Shown piece by piece: positions 19,618 to 25,848 of a DNA stretch of 25,848 bases (within the stretch, counting starts at the first letter, position 1; each line of letters begins with the position of its first letter). This DNA comes from Botryllus schlosseri (lineage: Eukaryota > Chordata > Ascidiacea > Stolidobranchia > Styelidae), in NCBI GenBank assembly GCA_000444245.1, contig ATSW01012594.1:1-25848 (forward strand), written 5' to 3'. Below the pieces are notes generated by a model that did no database searches, was not told the origin of the DNA, and was given only the letters and a program-made list of their open reading frames with translations. The position numbers were made by a program, and so were the translations under genes.

Positions 19618-20022
19618 GGTTCTTGGAGGTACAGAACTTCAATATACAATTGAATAGTATTTTCATATTGAAATGAACCCGCATATATTTGCTGACGCTC
19701 GTCAGAGGTAATCGTCAGCAAGTATTAGAGAATTGGAAGATAAAAGTCGACTCCAAGACACCTCCCAACAACACGAAATCTGTCGTCACGATCAATTTTG
19801 CGCAAACAGGGTTATCCAACAAATGTTTGCCAATGGCTATAAATTCCGCCATCTAAAATAGTATGTTAAGCTCTCTTCGCCACAATTATTCGAAATTTCA
19901 TGCTAGTGACGTCATATTTTGTGATACAATTATTGATATACAATGTTCTTTCCAATTCTCTACGAGTTGCTGACGATTACCCTTGACGAGTGTCAGCCGA
20001 AAATATTCGGGTTCATTTCATG
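19618..20022. mobile_element. Foldback repeat family G, copy 1
   Basis: The left arm ATTGAAATGAACCCGCATAT..GAGGTAATCGTCAGCAAG..GAGAATTGGAA (19668-19745) is complementary to the right arm TTCCAATTCTCTACGAGTTG..CGATTACCC..TATTCGGGTTCATTTCA (19953-20022), leaving a loop of about 200 bp. The outermost sequence TCTTGGAGGTACAGAACTTC has its partner only in copy 2 (GAAGTTCGGTACCTCCAAGA), so the right end here appears truncated. It ends 37 bp before exon 7. Confidence 0.72.
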
Positions 20023-20059
20023 AGTCCGATATAGTAACAAATTTCCTATCATTGGCCAG

Positions 20060-20171
20060 ACTGACGGAATGAACGTAGTGGATTTCACGTTTCATTCGGA
20101 CAAACAGCCTGTCGGGATGCTATCACAGAAAAAAGAATGGCACGAGACTGTTTATGGAGATTTCTTGAAAA
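20060..20171 (+). CDS. Exon 7: C-terminal, degenerate part of the CTLD (probable)
   Basis: Acceptor TCATTGGCCAG, donor AAAA|GTAGAT; phase 0 in, phase 1 out. It reads TDGMNVVDFTFHSDKQPVGM, then LSQKKEW and YGDFLK. The position and phase fit a continuation of the CTLD after the IG strand, with a DG motif and FTFHSD in place of the usual W-x-W-x-DG segment. It has no cysteine, so the conserved second disulfide and the WND calcium-site motif of a classical CTLD are missing. A frame stop follows 33 nt after the donor. Either this CTLD is degenerate or a further exon was missed in intron 6, although that intron is largely a foldback repeat. Confidence 0.65.
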
Positions 20172-20224
20172 GTAGATTTCATGTTACTCACTGAGACGTG
20201 ATTAAATTACTAGTTTGTTTACAG

Positions 20225-20301
20225 GTGGTGACGGCGGTACCGCATACTTCTTAATTCAGCACGAAGACGGGAAGTGCCTTAATATCGACGGTGCTGGGGA
20301 G
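20225..20301 (+). CDS. Exon 8: start of ricin-B domain R2
   Basis: Acceptor TTGTTTACAG after a 53-nt intron, donor GAG|GTTAGT; phase 1 in, phase 0 out. It reads GDGGTAYFLIQHEDGKCLNI, then DGAGE. 'FLI...DGKCL.I.G' is the opening strand pair of a ricin-B/mannose-receptor-type domain (mannose receptor itself opens 'FLIYNEDHKRCVDA'). The phase-0 intron falls directly after this first CL motif, the same place as in R3 between exons 11 and 12. A TA-target MITE begins 36 bp beyond the exon. Confidence 0.85.
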
Positions 20302-20337
20302 GTTAGTGCTGAACTATATGAGAAGAGGTGATCAATA

Positions 20338-20826
20338 GGGCTGATTGAAAATAACTTTTATTCCAAATTTTACTGGCTACTTGACAAATGTTATTTAACA
20401 AAAAAACATTTCACACAAATTCCGGCTCAATTGCAACCTGTTGAAGCGAAGTTATGGATGTGCAAAATTTAGAATTTCCAATCATAGTATTTACGGTGAG
20501 TAGATTTGTAATAAATGATGAAAGAATTTGCCAGCCTAAATACTATTTATTTCCAAATCCAAACTTTTGTACTGCAATAACCTCGCTTCTATTGGTTGGA
20601 ATTCAGCCAAATTTGTCGTGCATCGTTTTGTTTTACACAACCTAACAATTTCATGAATTTTTTTTATATTTAATTGTAGTAAATAAATCCATAATTTTGT
20701 ACTACAATAACTTAGCTTCCACTAGTTAGAATTGAGCCAACATCAACATGCATCATTTTTTTAAGTAACCTAACAATTTTATCAAGTAGCCAGCAAAATT
20801 TGAAAAAAAGTTGTTTTTAATCACCC
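20338..20826. mobile_element. 489-bp TA-target MITE (same family as 2232-4494)
   Basis: Termini GGGCTGATTGAAAATAACTT and AAGTTGTTTTTAATCACCC are inverted, with TA at 20336-20337 and 20827-20828. CTACTTGA and TCAAGTAG subterminal segments pair. Inside, about 20555-20655 is repeated in diverged form at about 20690-20790 (CTTTTGTACTGCAATAACCTCG against ATTTTGTACTACAATAACTTAG), a direct duplication of the right arm. Confidence 0.82.
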
Positions 20827-20839
20827 TAGTGATCACTAG

Positions 20840-22912
20840 TCATTGTTGGTAGTCGAGTAGAAGTAGATGTATCAATTTTCAAGACATGTCAAAATTACTA
20901 CAAGTAGAAATAGAAAATGACAATTTGAAAAGTATTCAAGTAGTTTATAACGGGGGATTTAGTCGAGGATCCTGTAATTTTAGGATTTTTCATTGGTTCG
21001 ACTGGGGCCGAGTCATTTTCTTAAATTTGAAAAATGACTCGAATTGACTCGGGTCATTGCGCATGACTCGCCCAATGATTCATGACACATTCCATATTTT
21101 CTGATTCAAGTCTTGTGTATCAGGATTGGTACTTGAAAATTAGCCGAAGAAACCCTATTTAATCTGTTTAAATAAATATCTTAAGAGTGAGAAAAATTAT
21201 TAATAATGCAAGGCCTTCAATATCGCCCAAGATTTTCACAGAAGTGAGTTGAACGTTTCTTGAACTCGTTAATGCACAGTAAACTCTACGACTTGGACTC
21301 GGACTTGACTCAGTGGTGAATTGAAAATGACTCGACTTGACTCGAGTCGAAACTATAAAAATACATTTAACTTGTGTCTCACTTACAACCAATGTTCCCT
21401 CTAATTTTTCAAGAGTTTGCGCAAACACGCCAACTCACTGCGCAGGCTCTCGGACAATAGTGCGCAACCAACCTCCAATATAGTGATAAAACTAACTACT
21501 GGGGGGATTTGCCCCCCAGACCCCCCTACGGCTCTAGGCTTCTTCCGGTAATGATCATGTACATTGGGTGCCCATTTAGTAGCAGCGCCCCTAAACGCGC
21601 CAAGCGCGAAAAAATTTATATAATTCATGATTGCATCGGCCAATATGATCGGGAATTGCATATATATTACTGTCAATTTTTATCCTGTCCCTGCTCACAT
21701 AATCAGATTTACCGGTAGAGCTGATCCAGTGAGGTGTGTTGGAATAGATAGGCCCTCTAAATAATAATAAAACATCTTCGGGCGTACCCGTTGATATAAT
21801 GACTTCGTTACATGAAGCTATTTCGTGACCCCATATCTACTATGTCAAAATATATTGAAATCGCCAAAACGTACTAAAGTAAAAGACGTACACGATTTCA
21901 AATTGGTATTTCTTAACTGGAAAATAATGTTCCCTCGATATGGCATTTGTCTTGTTGAGGGACTCGGATCGCCAGGACAGGAACATTCGGCGCCAACAAT
22001 TTAGGCGCCCATGCACATGGACAATTACACATATATTTGTATATATCGAAGTTTTCAGTCAGCACCAAGGCAGTCTTTTTCGCCCAAGGTTTTCTCGCTG
22101 CTGATCGTTGTGGCGCACTTCTTGGATTCGCATGTTACATAGCCTTTAACTTCATATGTCTTGGCCCGTCATGGTGCGGAAATGGCCGACGCCCATCTGC
22201 CCATTTCTATAAATCATGCCTAATTTTTGTTGGGAAAGGGTACCCAATAATCAGATATCTTACAATAATAAAACGCGCGTAGCGCGAAAAAAAATTCCTG
22301 AAAAATTTCAAAAAATACACCATGATTTGTGTTAATTCTTGAAATAATTTTGGACCCCTTTCGAGCACGGCCTCTCCAATTGGGGGGTTTGGGGTGCGAA
22401 AGTTACGGTCCTGAGTAAATCTTACGCAATGTTCATGCCACGCGGAGAAGACTATCATTCGTTAGTTTCTCGCAGATTAACTTCGAGCTAGCCCATTGTT
22501 TTTTATAACTTTGTTAAACCATGTTATTTCGCCATTCCCAGAAAATAAGGCGCTATTGATATGATATCAGTATCGCTCACGTGTACGAGGCCATACTAAA
22601 AAAATATCTTCCTTGAGGCGCAGGTGATTGTGAATTCTCATTTCTTCACGGAGCGCAATAGTTACCTTTGCGGGGCGAACTTGTACATCAGCTTCAGACT
22701 TCAGTGATAACACTATTTGGCCCTGGCAATGTTCCATCTTAATTTTCAGGAATCTGCGCGCCTGCGTGGTCCATTGGACCGCAACAACTATAAAAAAAAA
22801 CTTCATTTCTGATTTTTTGTGCGCAGCGTAGATTTTCTGTGCGCAGAGACCGTTTCAGCACTGCGCATTTGCGCACGTGCGCAGCTTAGAGGGAACATTG
22901 CTTACAACCCTG
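20840..22912 (-). mobile_element. GAGTC-rich hAT-type MITE, copy E, inverted, split near its terminus
   Basis: In minus orientation it shows the AAGTAGAAGTAG array (about 20860-20940), GACTCG-rich flanks (21000-21080, 21290-21350) and the left-end body AACTATAAAAATA. The terminus reads CTTACAAC, then the inserted hAT-like element, then CTTACAACCCTG ending at 22912. The left edge is uncertain. The recovered terminus lies 19 bp before exon 9. Confidence 0.7.
21390..22900. mobile_element. 1.5-kb hAT-like element with 8-bp target duplication CTTACAAC
   Basis: TIRs CAATGTTCCCTCTAA and TTAGAGGGAACATTG pair perfectly, with CTTACAAC at 21382-21389 and 22901-22908. Subterminal zones are packed with TGCGCA-type motifs (GTTTGCGCAAAC, CTGCGCAG, GTGCGCAA on the left; GTGCGCAG three times, CTGCGCAT and TTGCGCAC on the right), as expected for transposase-binding repeats in hAT elements. 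Interior G- and C-runs (21500-21530, 22380-22400) and AGCGCGAAAA motifs (21600-21612, 22279-22291) recur in pairs. No transposase recognised. Confidence 0.9.
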
Positions 22913-22931
22913 ACCGAAAGCCACATTACAG

Positions 22932-23081
22932 GCGGAGGAGGTGCTATGCACGCAGAGCGACATATCCTGGGTTTTCATCAATAAATTACTGTACCACGTT
23001 TTGTCCGAAAAATGCTTGGCGTGGAAATTCGAGCCGTGCAGTCCGGCGGCTGCCGGTTGCACTTGGAGGAATGAATATAAG
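22932..23081 (+). CDS. Exon 9: middle of ricin-B domain R2
   Basis: Acceptor CCACATTACAG, donor AAG|GTTTGA; phase 0-0, exactly 50 codons. It reads AEEVLCTQSDISWVFINKLL, then HVLSEKCLAWKFEPCSP and AAAGCTWRNEYK. The segment 'C......W.F......SEKCLAW' follows the first-subdomain end and second CL motif of the trefoil. Four cysteines (C6, C28, C36 and C43 of the exon) are more than the usual ricin-type subdomain carries and may form lineage-specific disulfides. The acceptor lies only 19 bp beyond the end of a GAGTC MITE (22909-22912), so branch point and pyrimidine tract must be partly transposon sequence. A 177-codon open frame over this exon in another frame is spurious. Confidence 0.85.
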
Positions 23082-23350
23082 GTTTGATTTTTTTGTATTA
23101 CATTCAAGATTGCTTCGAGTGGTAGAAAAAGGTTTTAAATGGATAGGATCTGCATTTATCTATTTTTATCCTCCATGCACACACACATCGACTCACAATG
23201 TACAACTGTACGGTACATATGTAAGGAGAAATTGGTTGATGATAATTTGTGTTGGATGCAGATATTGTGTACTAGCCAATTTCCAGCCAATCGTGCATTT
23301 CCATCGATATTTTGAAGTCGGGGATATGTTGTGCAGTATTCATTTCCTAT

Positions 23351-23402
23351 AGACCAGTGGCTCGACTTGACTCGAGTCATTTTTTCAAATGAAAACTGGT
23401 CT
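23351..23402. repeat. Short hairpin remnant with GAGTC core
   Basis: ATAGACCAGT at the left and ACTGGTCTAT at the right are perfectly inverted around GGCTCGACTTGACTCGAGTC and a short T/A tract. It may be a solo or recombined remnant of a MITE in intron 9. The rest of that 357-nt intron shows nothing recognisable apart from a CACACACA tract near 23177. Confidence 0.55.
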
Positions 23403-23438
23403 ATCGGTGAATAATCAAATCAAATATTATATATACAG

Positions 23439-23511
23439 TTTGTGGGCAAGTCTTGCACGACATCTGATGACCATTTATTGTGGGACCTACAGGGTACGTC
23501 TATCAAACCAG
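23439..23511 (+). CDS. Exon 10: QxW-like segment of R2
   Basis: Acceptor TATATATACAG, donor CCAG|GTGAGA; phase 0 in, phase 1 out, 73 nt. It reads FVGKSCTTSDDHLLWDLQGT, then SIKP. The 'C......LLWDL.G..I' pattern parallels exon 3 (ECNNTELSQVWNCNN) and exon 12 (ACDDSNQLQKWTLD), the QxW position being LLW here. An alternative acceptor 54 nt downstream (CCTACAG, exon start 23493) keeps frame but would lose the motif. The acceptor has a weak pyrimidine tract, so confidence is moderate, but both joining phases fit. Confidence 0.72.
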
Positions 23512-23720
23512 GTGAGAACTAGAAATTTTTTAATTCATTTGAACGGATCTGTGACCATTGATAGACTTTATTTGTTTTGACATTTTGTTTTATCACAGTC
23601 CGTGTGGTATTTTGAAGTACTGAGTATGGTAATAAATGATGACTAGCCTTCTTGAAATTTAATATTTGCATTTTTAATGATTTGTTTATTCAATCTCAAA
23701 GTACTGACACATTGTCAATA

Positions 23721-24107
23721 GGATTGTTCAAAAATAACTTTTTCCGTCGAATATTATGGGCTGTTCGATAAAAAAACACTGCACACAAAATTTGGATCTA
23801 TTTCAACCTGAAGATATAATTAAAGAATTACCCACTGTAAATACTATTTTTTTAAATTCCAAAATATTGAACTCCAAAACTTGGCATTTACCGGTAGGAA
23901 TTGAGTCGTTTATTTGCTATGCATCATTTTTTAGACAACTTATCAATATCATGGGCTTGCAAGTAAAATCTGGGAGTTTTATTTTCATTGTGTTTTATTG
24001 TTTTCAAAACTAGAATAGCTTCGCTTCTGGAGGTTGGAATTGAGTGCTTAAGTGCTTAATGGAATCGGCAATAAAATTTGAAGAAAAATGTTATTTTTGA
24101 ACAACTC
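23721..24107. mobile_element. 387-bp TA-target MITE (same family as 2232-4494)
   Basis: Left GGATTGTTCAAAAATAACTT and right ATGTTATTTTTGAACAACTC are inverted termini, flanked by TA at 23719-23720 and 24108-24109. Internal pieces such as AAATACTATTTTTTTAAATTCC and GCATCATTTTTTAGACAACTTA are shared with 20338-20826. Confidence 0.8.
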
Positions 24108-24303
24108 TAAATTGGTCAATGATCAATTTTATGAGTGATTTTTGGGCATTTTGAAAGCTTCTGTGCAATTTTAACAAGTAAATTCAGAAAATTTTAAATG
24201 CCACATGTCTTTACCTTATTTGAGCGATAATACTGAATGCTGAATAATTGAAATACCGAATCAAATTTGAATTTTCGTATTACTTTATTCCTCTTCATTT
24301 CAG

Positions 24304-24494
24304 TCCGTCTGGATGACATTTCCCTAAGTGTTATTGTGACTAACATCATGTTCGACGACATGAAACGGCATGTGTGGCTGGCTTGGACTGAAGACCACGT
24401 ATTGCAGAGTCTATCCGAGCTGAGATTAGAGAGCGGAACGTGGCACGTCTTCATGCATGAAGATTTCTGTCTGAGCGTGTCCGACTCTATGAAG
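24304..24494 (+). CDS. Exon 11: end of R2 and start of ricin-B domain R3
   Basis: Acceptor TTCATTTCAG with a good pyrimidine tract, donor AAG|GTATCC; phase 1 in, phase 0 out. It reads RLDDISLSVIVTNIMFDD and HVWLAW, the final trefoil strands of R2, then a linker ESGTWHVFMHEDFCLSVSDS that opens R3 with its first CL motif (compare YFLIQHEDGKCLNI of R2). The R2/R3 boundary is internal to the exon. The opposite strand is open here over 102 codons, but that is antisense shadow of this exon. Confidence 0.87.
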
Positions 24495-24799
24495 GTATCC
24501 AACTATGTAGAATTATACAGTTGACTCTGCTGAATTAAGATATATTGGTTCTGCTCACTTTTGGTCAAATTAAGAGGAAAACCGATTGTACTCTTCATGG
24601 TCGTGCGCAAAGGTAATGGTACGTCTGAGCGGTTCATTGTCGATTGTTACACCTTGGATCGTCATTGTTTCACTGGAATCACTCGTCTTGTGTTAAAACC
24701 AACAAAGTACTGGTTATTGCGCTACGACCTAACGATAGCAATTGCATACCTGTGACTGAATTAAGAGAAGTTTCATGCGTGTAATTTTAAATTTTTTAC
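24495..24799. other. First part of intron 11, nothing recognised
   Basis: AT-rich intronic sequence with no repeat shared elsewhere in the window and no supported exon. An open frame at 24561-24755 has no domain and no splice context. Confidence 0.45.
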
Positions 24800-25230
24800 T
24801 GTTCCTGAGGGGGGAGGGGGGAGAAATCCCTCCTATATCAAACTTGCACCTAATTTTCATGCGAAAAGCAGATACGATGCCGATAAAATTAAAATTAATG
24901 AGTTGCTTCGAAATGAATCAAGTTACTTATGTTTTAGTTAGCTAGTTGCACCTTTCTAAAGGTCATTAGTTCTAGTTCTAGTTCTGTTTGCAAGTATTGA
25001 AAAGTTAGTAGTTCTAGTTCTAATTCTAATTGCTCATTTTGGGAATTGGAACCCCTCTCATTTCAAACTTGTACTGATGTTCTTGTGGTAATAAAAATTT
25101 ATAAGTTGCTTCTGAACTGAATTCATTGTGTTCTAATTAGCTAGTTGCAGATTTTTGAAGGTTGTTAGTTCTAGTTTCAGTTCTAGGTCTAGGTAATAAT
25201 TTTGAAAAACCAGTAGTTTGTACAAGTCTG
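24800..25230. repeat. Two tandem units of about 225 bp with TAGTTCTAGTTC cores
   Basis: Unit 1 (from about 24810) and unit 2 (from about 25035) share CC(C)CTC...TCAAACTTG.AC, AATAAAAATT or its variant, GAGTTGCTTC/AAGTTGCTTC, TTAGCTAGTTGCA, TTAGTTCTAGTT and GTATTGAAAAG/TTTTGAAAAACC. The TAGTTCTAG microsatellite lies in the second half of each unit. A purine-rich G run (about 24808-24822) marks the left edge. Confidence 0.7.
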
Positions 25231-25352
25231 GTGTAAACAGTTGAAACATAACCATAAAATGCGGAAAGTAGAAAGATATAAATCTGTTTATAGATTATTC
25301 CTGGTCGAAGCAAATTATTTAGACACAGTTTAATTATTTCCCTTGCTCATAG

Positions 25353-25542
25353 GTAATTTTGGAAGTGTGCGAGAATCGTGTCAGCAGCCGTTGGAGCTGG
25401 CTGTCGGACGATCATCTAGTACACAGGAAGAGCGACAAATGTCTATCAGTGTCTGACGGTATGCCTGTTGATGGCAGCGTACTGCAACTGGAGGCTTGCG
25501 ACGACAGCAACCAATTGCAAAAGTGGACCCTTGATAGTACCG
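25353..25542 (+). CDS. Exon 12: core of ricin-B domain R3
   Basis: Acceptor CTTGCTCATAG, donor ACCG|GTGAGA; phase 0 in, phase 1 out. It reads VILEVCENRVSSRWSWLSDD, then SDKCLSVSDGMPVDGSVLQL and EACDDSNQLQKWTLDS. This is the clearest ricin-B signature in the window: RWSW, KCLSV, 'G..L.L..C......QKW' with a perfect QxW motif. It parallels R1 (exons 2-3) and R2 (exons 9-10), but here the second CL motif and QxW motif share one exon with no intron between them. Confidence 0.92.
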
Positions 25543-25610
25543 GTGAGATTTTTGCAATCTGTTAATTACGAGACACTGTCAAATTGACCATTCATTCTTA
25601 TAAACTGCAG

Positions 25611-25673
25611 ATGGATTTTTTCATGTTTCACCAGTGCTGAGCAGCGTCCTTACCATAACACCGGATATTAGCA
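25611..25673 (+). CDS. Exon 13 (last visible): continuation of R3
   Basis: Acceptor AAACTGCAG after a 68-nt intron, strong donor AGCA|GTAAGT; symmetrical phase 1-1, 63 nt. It reads GFFHVSPVLSSVLTITPDIS. By position it supplies the strand after QxW, equivalent to the beginning of exon 11 in R2 (RLDDISLSV), and the gene continues beyond the window. Confidence 0.78.
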
Positions 25674-25763
25674 GTAAGTATTGAGCAATATACCTCTGCA
25701 TTTATAGCTTTCAGTAATGCACTAGGTATGACATACTGCATTTGAAAAGTAGATAGCCTATAT

Positions 25764-25848
25764 CAGGGCCGGCCAACCCGTGGCCCGCGGGCCACGTTTG
25801 GCCCGCGAGAAGGTTTTGAGTGGCCCGCGAGGTAATTTCCGAAATTTC
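25764..25848 (+). mobile_element. Left end of a hAT-like element, cut by the window edge
   Basis: CAGGGCCGGCCAACCCGTGG followed by repeated TGGCCCGCG motifs resembles the GGCCAACC-type termini of hAT elements, including the 6268-6784 MITE. The right end lies outside the window, so family and target duplication cannot be confirmed. Confidence 0.6.

Larger units (their letters stand above)
2012..25673 (+). other. Gene span (partial at both ends): LDLa-ricinB-TSP1-CTLD-ricinB-ricinB protein, 13 exons seen
   Basis: Thirteen plus-strand exons join without a phase conflict or stop into 589 complete codons. Predicted module order by partial-protein residue is LDLa 1-40, ricin-B-type R1 about 50-172, TSP1 178-225, long-form CTLD from C229, R2 about 348-470 and R3 about 485 onward. 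This mix is typical of extracellular or cell-surface proteins. R1-R3 resemble the cysteine-rich ricin-type domain of mannose receptor and PLA2R family members in order of motifs (CL.. then W.W, second KCL, then QxW-like). No start codon, signal peptide, transmembrane segment or terminal stop is in the window, so secreted versus membrane-bound cannot be decided. Visible introns are 3904, 6841, 73, 2620, 2943, 755, 53, 2630, 357, 792, 858 and 68 nt. I do not recognise the gene by name. Exon-level confidence is high for LDLa, R1 first exon, TSP1 and the final exons, and lower for exons 7 and 10. Confidence 0.85.

Noticed and set aside
22819-23352. Longest open frame in the window (177 codons, plus strand)
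   Set aside because: It crosses the end of a hAT-like element, the exon 9 splice sites and intron 9 in a frame other than the ricin-B frame, and shows no domain.
24194-24502. 102-codon minus-strand frame
   Set aside because: Antisense to exon 11, which has clear ricin-B motifs and matching splice phases on the plus strand.
1-25848. Retroviral, LTR or Polinton-like sequences
   Set aside because: I saw no long terminal direct repeats and no polymerase, protease, integrase or capsid-like reading anywhere in the window.

Overview
The window reads as animal nuclear DNA: AT-rich, intron-exon structured, and dense with short DNA transposons. I see no bacterial-type gene organisation. The combination of secreted lectin-type modules (LDLa, ricin-B, TSP1, CTLD), very short introns (53, 68 and 73 nt) beside multi-kilobase ones, and many hAT, piggyBac-like and TA-target MITEs would fit a marine invertebrate deuterostome such as a tunicate. 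That taxon guess is low confidence and is inference.

The only host gene I can support is one large plus-strand gene running through the window and leaving it at both ends. I rebuilt 13 coding exons between 2012 and 25673 (2012-2156, 6061-6245, 13087-13187, 13261-13373, 15994-16164, 19108-19304, 20060-20171, 20225-20301, 22932-23081, 23439-23511, 24304-24494, 25353-25542, 25611-25673). All have AG/GT borders and all twelve junctions agree in phase, giving 589 complete codons with no stop. Domain order is LDL-receptor class A, ricin-B/mannose-receptor-type beta-trefoil (R1), thrombospondin type 1, C-type lectin-like (long form, with a degenerate C-terminal half), then two more ricin-B domains (R2, R3). 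No signal peptide, membrane span, start codon or natural stop lies in the window. The product is probably a secreted or membrane-anchored carbohydrate- or ligand-binding protein with unseen ends.

The introns are mostly mobile DNA; the spans I annotate as repeats cover roughly two thirds of the window. Intron 1 holds a 2.26-kb nearly palindromic foldback element with TA target duplications, a second foldback family, and two copies of a GAGTC-rich hAT-type MITE. Intron 2 holds a 517-bp hAT MITE and a nested stack: a 4.8-kb TIR element containing a 3.9-kb Harbinger-like element, which itself contains a tRNA-Glu-derived SINE, a GAGTC MITE with perfect 8-bp target duplication and a tandem repeat. 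Intron 4 holds a 1.4-kb hAT-like element inside a foldback copy. Intron 5 is a GAGTC MITE split by a 1.42-kb piggyBac-like element in its TTAA site, with further insertions. Intron 8 holds a TA-type MITE and a GAGTC MITE whose terminus is split by a 1.5-kb hAT-like element. Several insertions end within tens of bases of a 3' splice site. Positions 1-2011 hold a decayed ~200-bp tandem repeat and no exon I can support.

Limits: exon borders come from reading alone, without transcripts or searches. TE family names rest on TIR and target-site-duplication features, not on transposase genes, none of which I could recognise.
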